This document shows positions 4,874 through 6,426 of a stretch of DNA of 6,426 nt, piece by piece. Origin of the DNA: Faecalimonas sp. (GTDB taxonomy: Bacteria; Bacillota_A; Clostridia; Lachnospirales; Lachnospiraceae); contig JAPFCT010000271.1 of assembly GCA_026169575.1 (NCBI GenBank), positions 1 to 6,426 on the forward strand, in the 5' to 3' direction. Made by a program: the position numbers and the translations under genes. Position 1 is the first letter of the stretch, and each line of letters begins with the position of its first letter. The notes under the pieces are model-generated. The model ran no database searches, had not been told where the DNA came from, and saw nothing but the letters and a program-made list of their open reading frames with translations.

Positions 4874-6426
4874 CCTCTCCTTCCTGACCATTGGTGCTTC
4901 CATCAGTATTTCCACCGGTATTTCCGCCATTATTGTTTGTATTTCCATTATTGCCGTCTGTCGGCGGCTGTACTGCCGGACCGTCACTGATCCATATCTC
5001 AACCGTTGCGCCCTTTTCCAGTTCATCCCCGGTATTGGCACTTGCATAGAATACAGTTCCTTTCGGTTTTTCATTTGCTTCATGATAAATAACCGGGGTT
5101 AATCCGGCTTCCTGAATTCGTACCTTTGCAGCTTCTTCCGAAAAACCAATCACTTCCGGCATCTTTGCCTTCTCTTTTCCCTTGCTGACCGTATATCCTA
5201 CACTTCCGCCGACCTCAATCTTATTTCCTCCGGCGATATCCTGGGAAATAACGGTTCCCGCCGGCTCATCACTGTACTCCTCTTTTCTGTCTCCCGCATA
5301 CAGACTTGTTGCTTCCAGTGCCGCGATTGCATCTACCTCTGTCTTTCCGGTAATATCCGGCACTTCCACCTTCTCGACCGGTTCTTCGCCTTTGCTTACC
5401 TGCATGCCGACTTCTGTGCCTTTCGCCACTTTTGTTCCCGGCTCATAGGTCGTGGAGATCACCTCTCCTTCTGCATACATAGAACTGTATTCGTAAGTTA
5501 CAGAAACTTTCAGTCCTAATTTTTCCAGTTCCTTCTGTGCTTTGTCCTGATCCAGTCCACGCACATCCGGCATCGTCACTTCTTCCTTCTGCTTTCCGCT
5601 GCTTACCACAATCTTAATTCTGGTATTCTCGGAAACTTTCGTACCTGCCTTTGTGCCTTGTTCCATGACATAGTCTTTTTCATATTTCTCCGATTCTCCG
5701 CCGTCCACAAGTTCATAACCAAGATGCACCTTATTCAAAGCAGCGATCGCATCCTGCTGTGTCTTCCCTACCACATTTGGGACTTTTACTTTATCTTTGG
5801 AATCTTCCGTCACAAATCCAAGCCCGGAACCGAAAATCCCCGCCGCTTTTCCTGCCATCACGATCACAAAAAATGCAATCAGTACCGCGACAACGATCAT
5901 CAATATCTTGATGAGTTTGTTCATCCGGGGATTTACATCACTGTTTCTTTTGCGGGATGACCCTCTTCCATAATCGTCCTCATCGTAATCATCATCCTGG
6001 TCGTAGTCATCGTCGTCATAATCATCATCGTCATCATATTCACTGTCGTAATCATCATAACGCTCTTCCTCATAATCATCGTCATCATATCCATCATACT
6101 GCCCTGCGGACCTGTTGTTCAGCTGGATCTGCTGAAGTTCTCTCTCTGACAGCATCACCGTATCGGACCCCGGAACTCTCCGGATCCGGACAAAATCTCC
6201 TTCCGGATCTACAATCGAGCGTTTCAGGTCGAGTACCAGCGACGCTACATCCGGATAGCGGAACTCCGGCCGCTTCTGCGTACATTTTAAAATGATCTGC
6301 TCTAAACTGTACGGCAATTCCGGCACATATTCTGCCGGGGAAATGATTTCTTCCTGAAGATGCTTCACGGCAACTGCAACTGCGGTATCTCCGTCAAACG
6401 GAAGCCTTCCCGTCACCATCTCATAC
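4860..6426 (-). CDS. prkC: PASTA-domain Ser/Thr protein kinase (PrkC/PknB/Stk1 type), C-terminal part
   Basis: The gene enters from the right edge already inside the kinase domain; the first visible residues are Tyr-Glu before MVTGRLPF, so no true start is in view. Numbering from that Met (6417-6419), the kinase C-lobe ends near 72 (YEMVTGRLPFDGDT, KRPEFRYPDV). A cytoplasmic linker follows, holding an Asp/Tyr tract (108-150) and a basic stretch (152-168). One transmembrane helix is at about 169-190. Four extracellular PASTA repeats lie at about 211-275, 281-343, 350-413 and 418-480, most opening with a VPxVxG-like motif. An Asn/Gly-rich tail runs 486-510 and ends in acidic residues. The family senses muropeptides or lipid II through PASTA domains and phosphorylates cell-division, wall and translation proteins. 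Catalytic and ATP-binding motifs lie outside the window, so activity cannot be checked. The gene stands upstream of its likely substrate rsgA, as in B. subtilis. Confidence 0.95.
   Translation of the reverse strand, partial: YEMVTGRLPFDGDTAVAVAVKHLQEEIISPAEYVPELPYSLEQIILKCTQKRPEFRYPDVASLVLDLKRSIVDPEGDFVRIRRVPGSDTVMLSERELQQIQLNNRSAGQYDGYDDDDYEEERYDDYDSEYDDDDDYDDDDYDQDDDYDEDDYGRGSSRKRNSDVNPRMNKLIKILMIVVAVLIAFFVIVMAGKAAGIFGSGLGFVTEDSKDKVKVPNVVGKTQQDAIAALNKVHLGYELVDGGESEKYEKDYVMEQGTKAGTKVSENTRIKIVVSSGKQKEEVTMPDVRGLDQDKAQKELEKLGLKVSVTYEYSSMYAEGEVISTTYEPGTKVAKGTEVGMQVSKGEEPVEKVEVPDITGKTEVDAIAALEATSLYAGDRKEEYSDEPAGTVISQDIAGGNKIEVGGSVGYTVSKGKEKAKMPEVIGFSEEAAKVRIQEAGLTPVIYHEANEKPKGTVFYASANTGDELEKGATVEIWISDGPAVQPPTDGNNGNTNNNGGNTGGNTDGSTNGQEGEAEDN
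5970..6098 (-). repeat. GAY/TAY codon repeat encoding an Asp/Tyr tract in PrkC
   Basis: The tract encodes residues 108-150 of the visible PrkC: 24 Asp, 5 Glu and 10 Tyr in 43 residues. Tyr recurs every 3-6 residues, approximating a D4-Y unit. Codons mix GAT (16) and GAC (8), so it is not a pure trinucleotide run, although short GAT-GAT-GAT stretches occur. It lies in the juxtamembrane linker between the kinase and the membrane helix. On the plus strand the tract reads as a His-rich frame, which is an artefact. Confidence 0.8.

Noticed and set aside
5957..6295. Plus-strand open frame encoding a strikingly His-rich protein
   Set aside because: It is the reverse complement of the GAY/TAY codons of the PrkC acidic tract; His codons arise automatically. 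No ribosome site or promoter precedes it.

Overview
The window looks like ordinary chromosomal housekeeping DNA from a low-to-moderate GC anaerobic Firmicute, most likely class Clostridia and plausibly Lachnospiraceae. The basis is the gene order prkC-rsgA-rpe-thiN, a pyruvate:ferredoxin oxidoreductase, strong AGGAGG-type ribosome sites, and protein sequences of clostridial style. The family-level placement is inference. Every gene I can support lies on the minus strand, so transcription runs from high to low coordinates.

Right half (6426 to 2568): a compact operon. It starts with the 3' part of a PASTA-domain Ser/Thr kinase (PrkC), whose N-terminal kinase lobe lies beyond the right edge. It continues with the 30S-assembly GTPase RsgA, ribulose-phosphate 3-epimerase (1 nt after rsgA) and thiamine pyrophosphokinase (overlapping rpe by 8 nt). 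This matches the B. subtilis order prkC-cpgA-rpe-thiN, so a PrpC-type phosphatase is expected just outside the window. An 8-bp inverted repeat spans the prkC stop codon, and a weak promoter-like sequence follows it ahead of rsgA. Expression may therefore be re-set between the kinase and the downstream genes.

Middle (2567 to 317): a 217-nt intergenic region carries an A-rich tract, a good sigma-A-type promoter with an extended -10, and a leader of about 120 nt with a hairpin just upstream of the ribosome site. It appears to drive a two-gene unit: ychF (OLA1-type ATPase/GTPase) and lgt (prolipoprotein diacylglyceryl transferase), 24 nt apart. A clear Rho-independent terminator follows lgt.

Left end (233 to 1): an independent promoter with a consensus -10 and a perfect 10-bp palindrome in its spacer precedes the first 41 codons of pyruvate:ferredoxin (flavodoxin) oxidoreductase, cut by the left edge.

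The genes cover cell-envelope sensing and lipoprotein maturation (PrkC, Lgt), ribosome-associated nucleotide hydrolases (RsgA, YchF), and central and cofactor metabolism (Rpe, ThiN, PFOR). ThiN makes thiamine diphosphate, the cofactor PFOR needs, but the two genes are in separate transcription units. I found no mobile element, CRISPR array, tRNA, rRNA or defence-type cassette, and nothing that amounts to a new system. The more interesting points are an Asp/Tyr repeat tract in the PrkC juxtamembrane linker, the operator-like palindrome in the PFOR promoter, the hairpin over the prkC stop, and a Tyr at the usual catalytic His position of Lgt.
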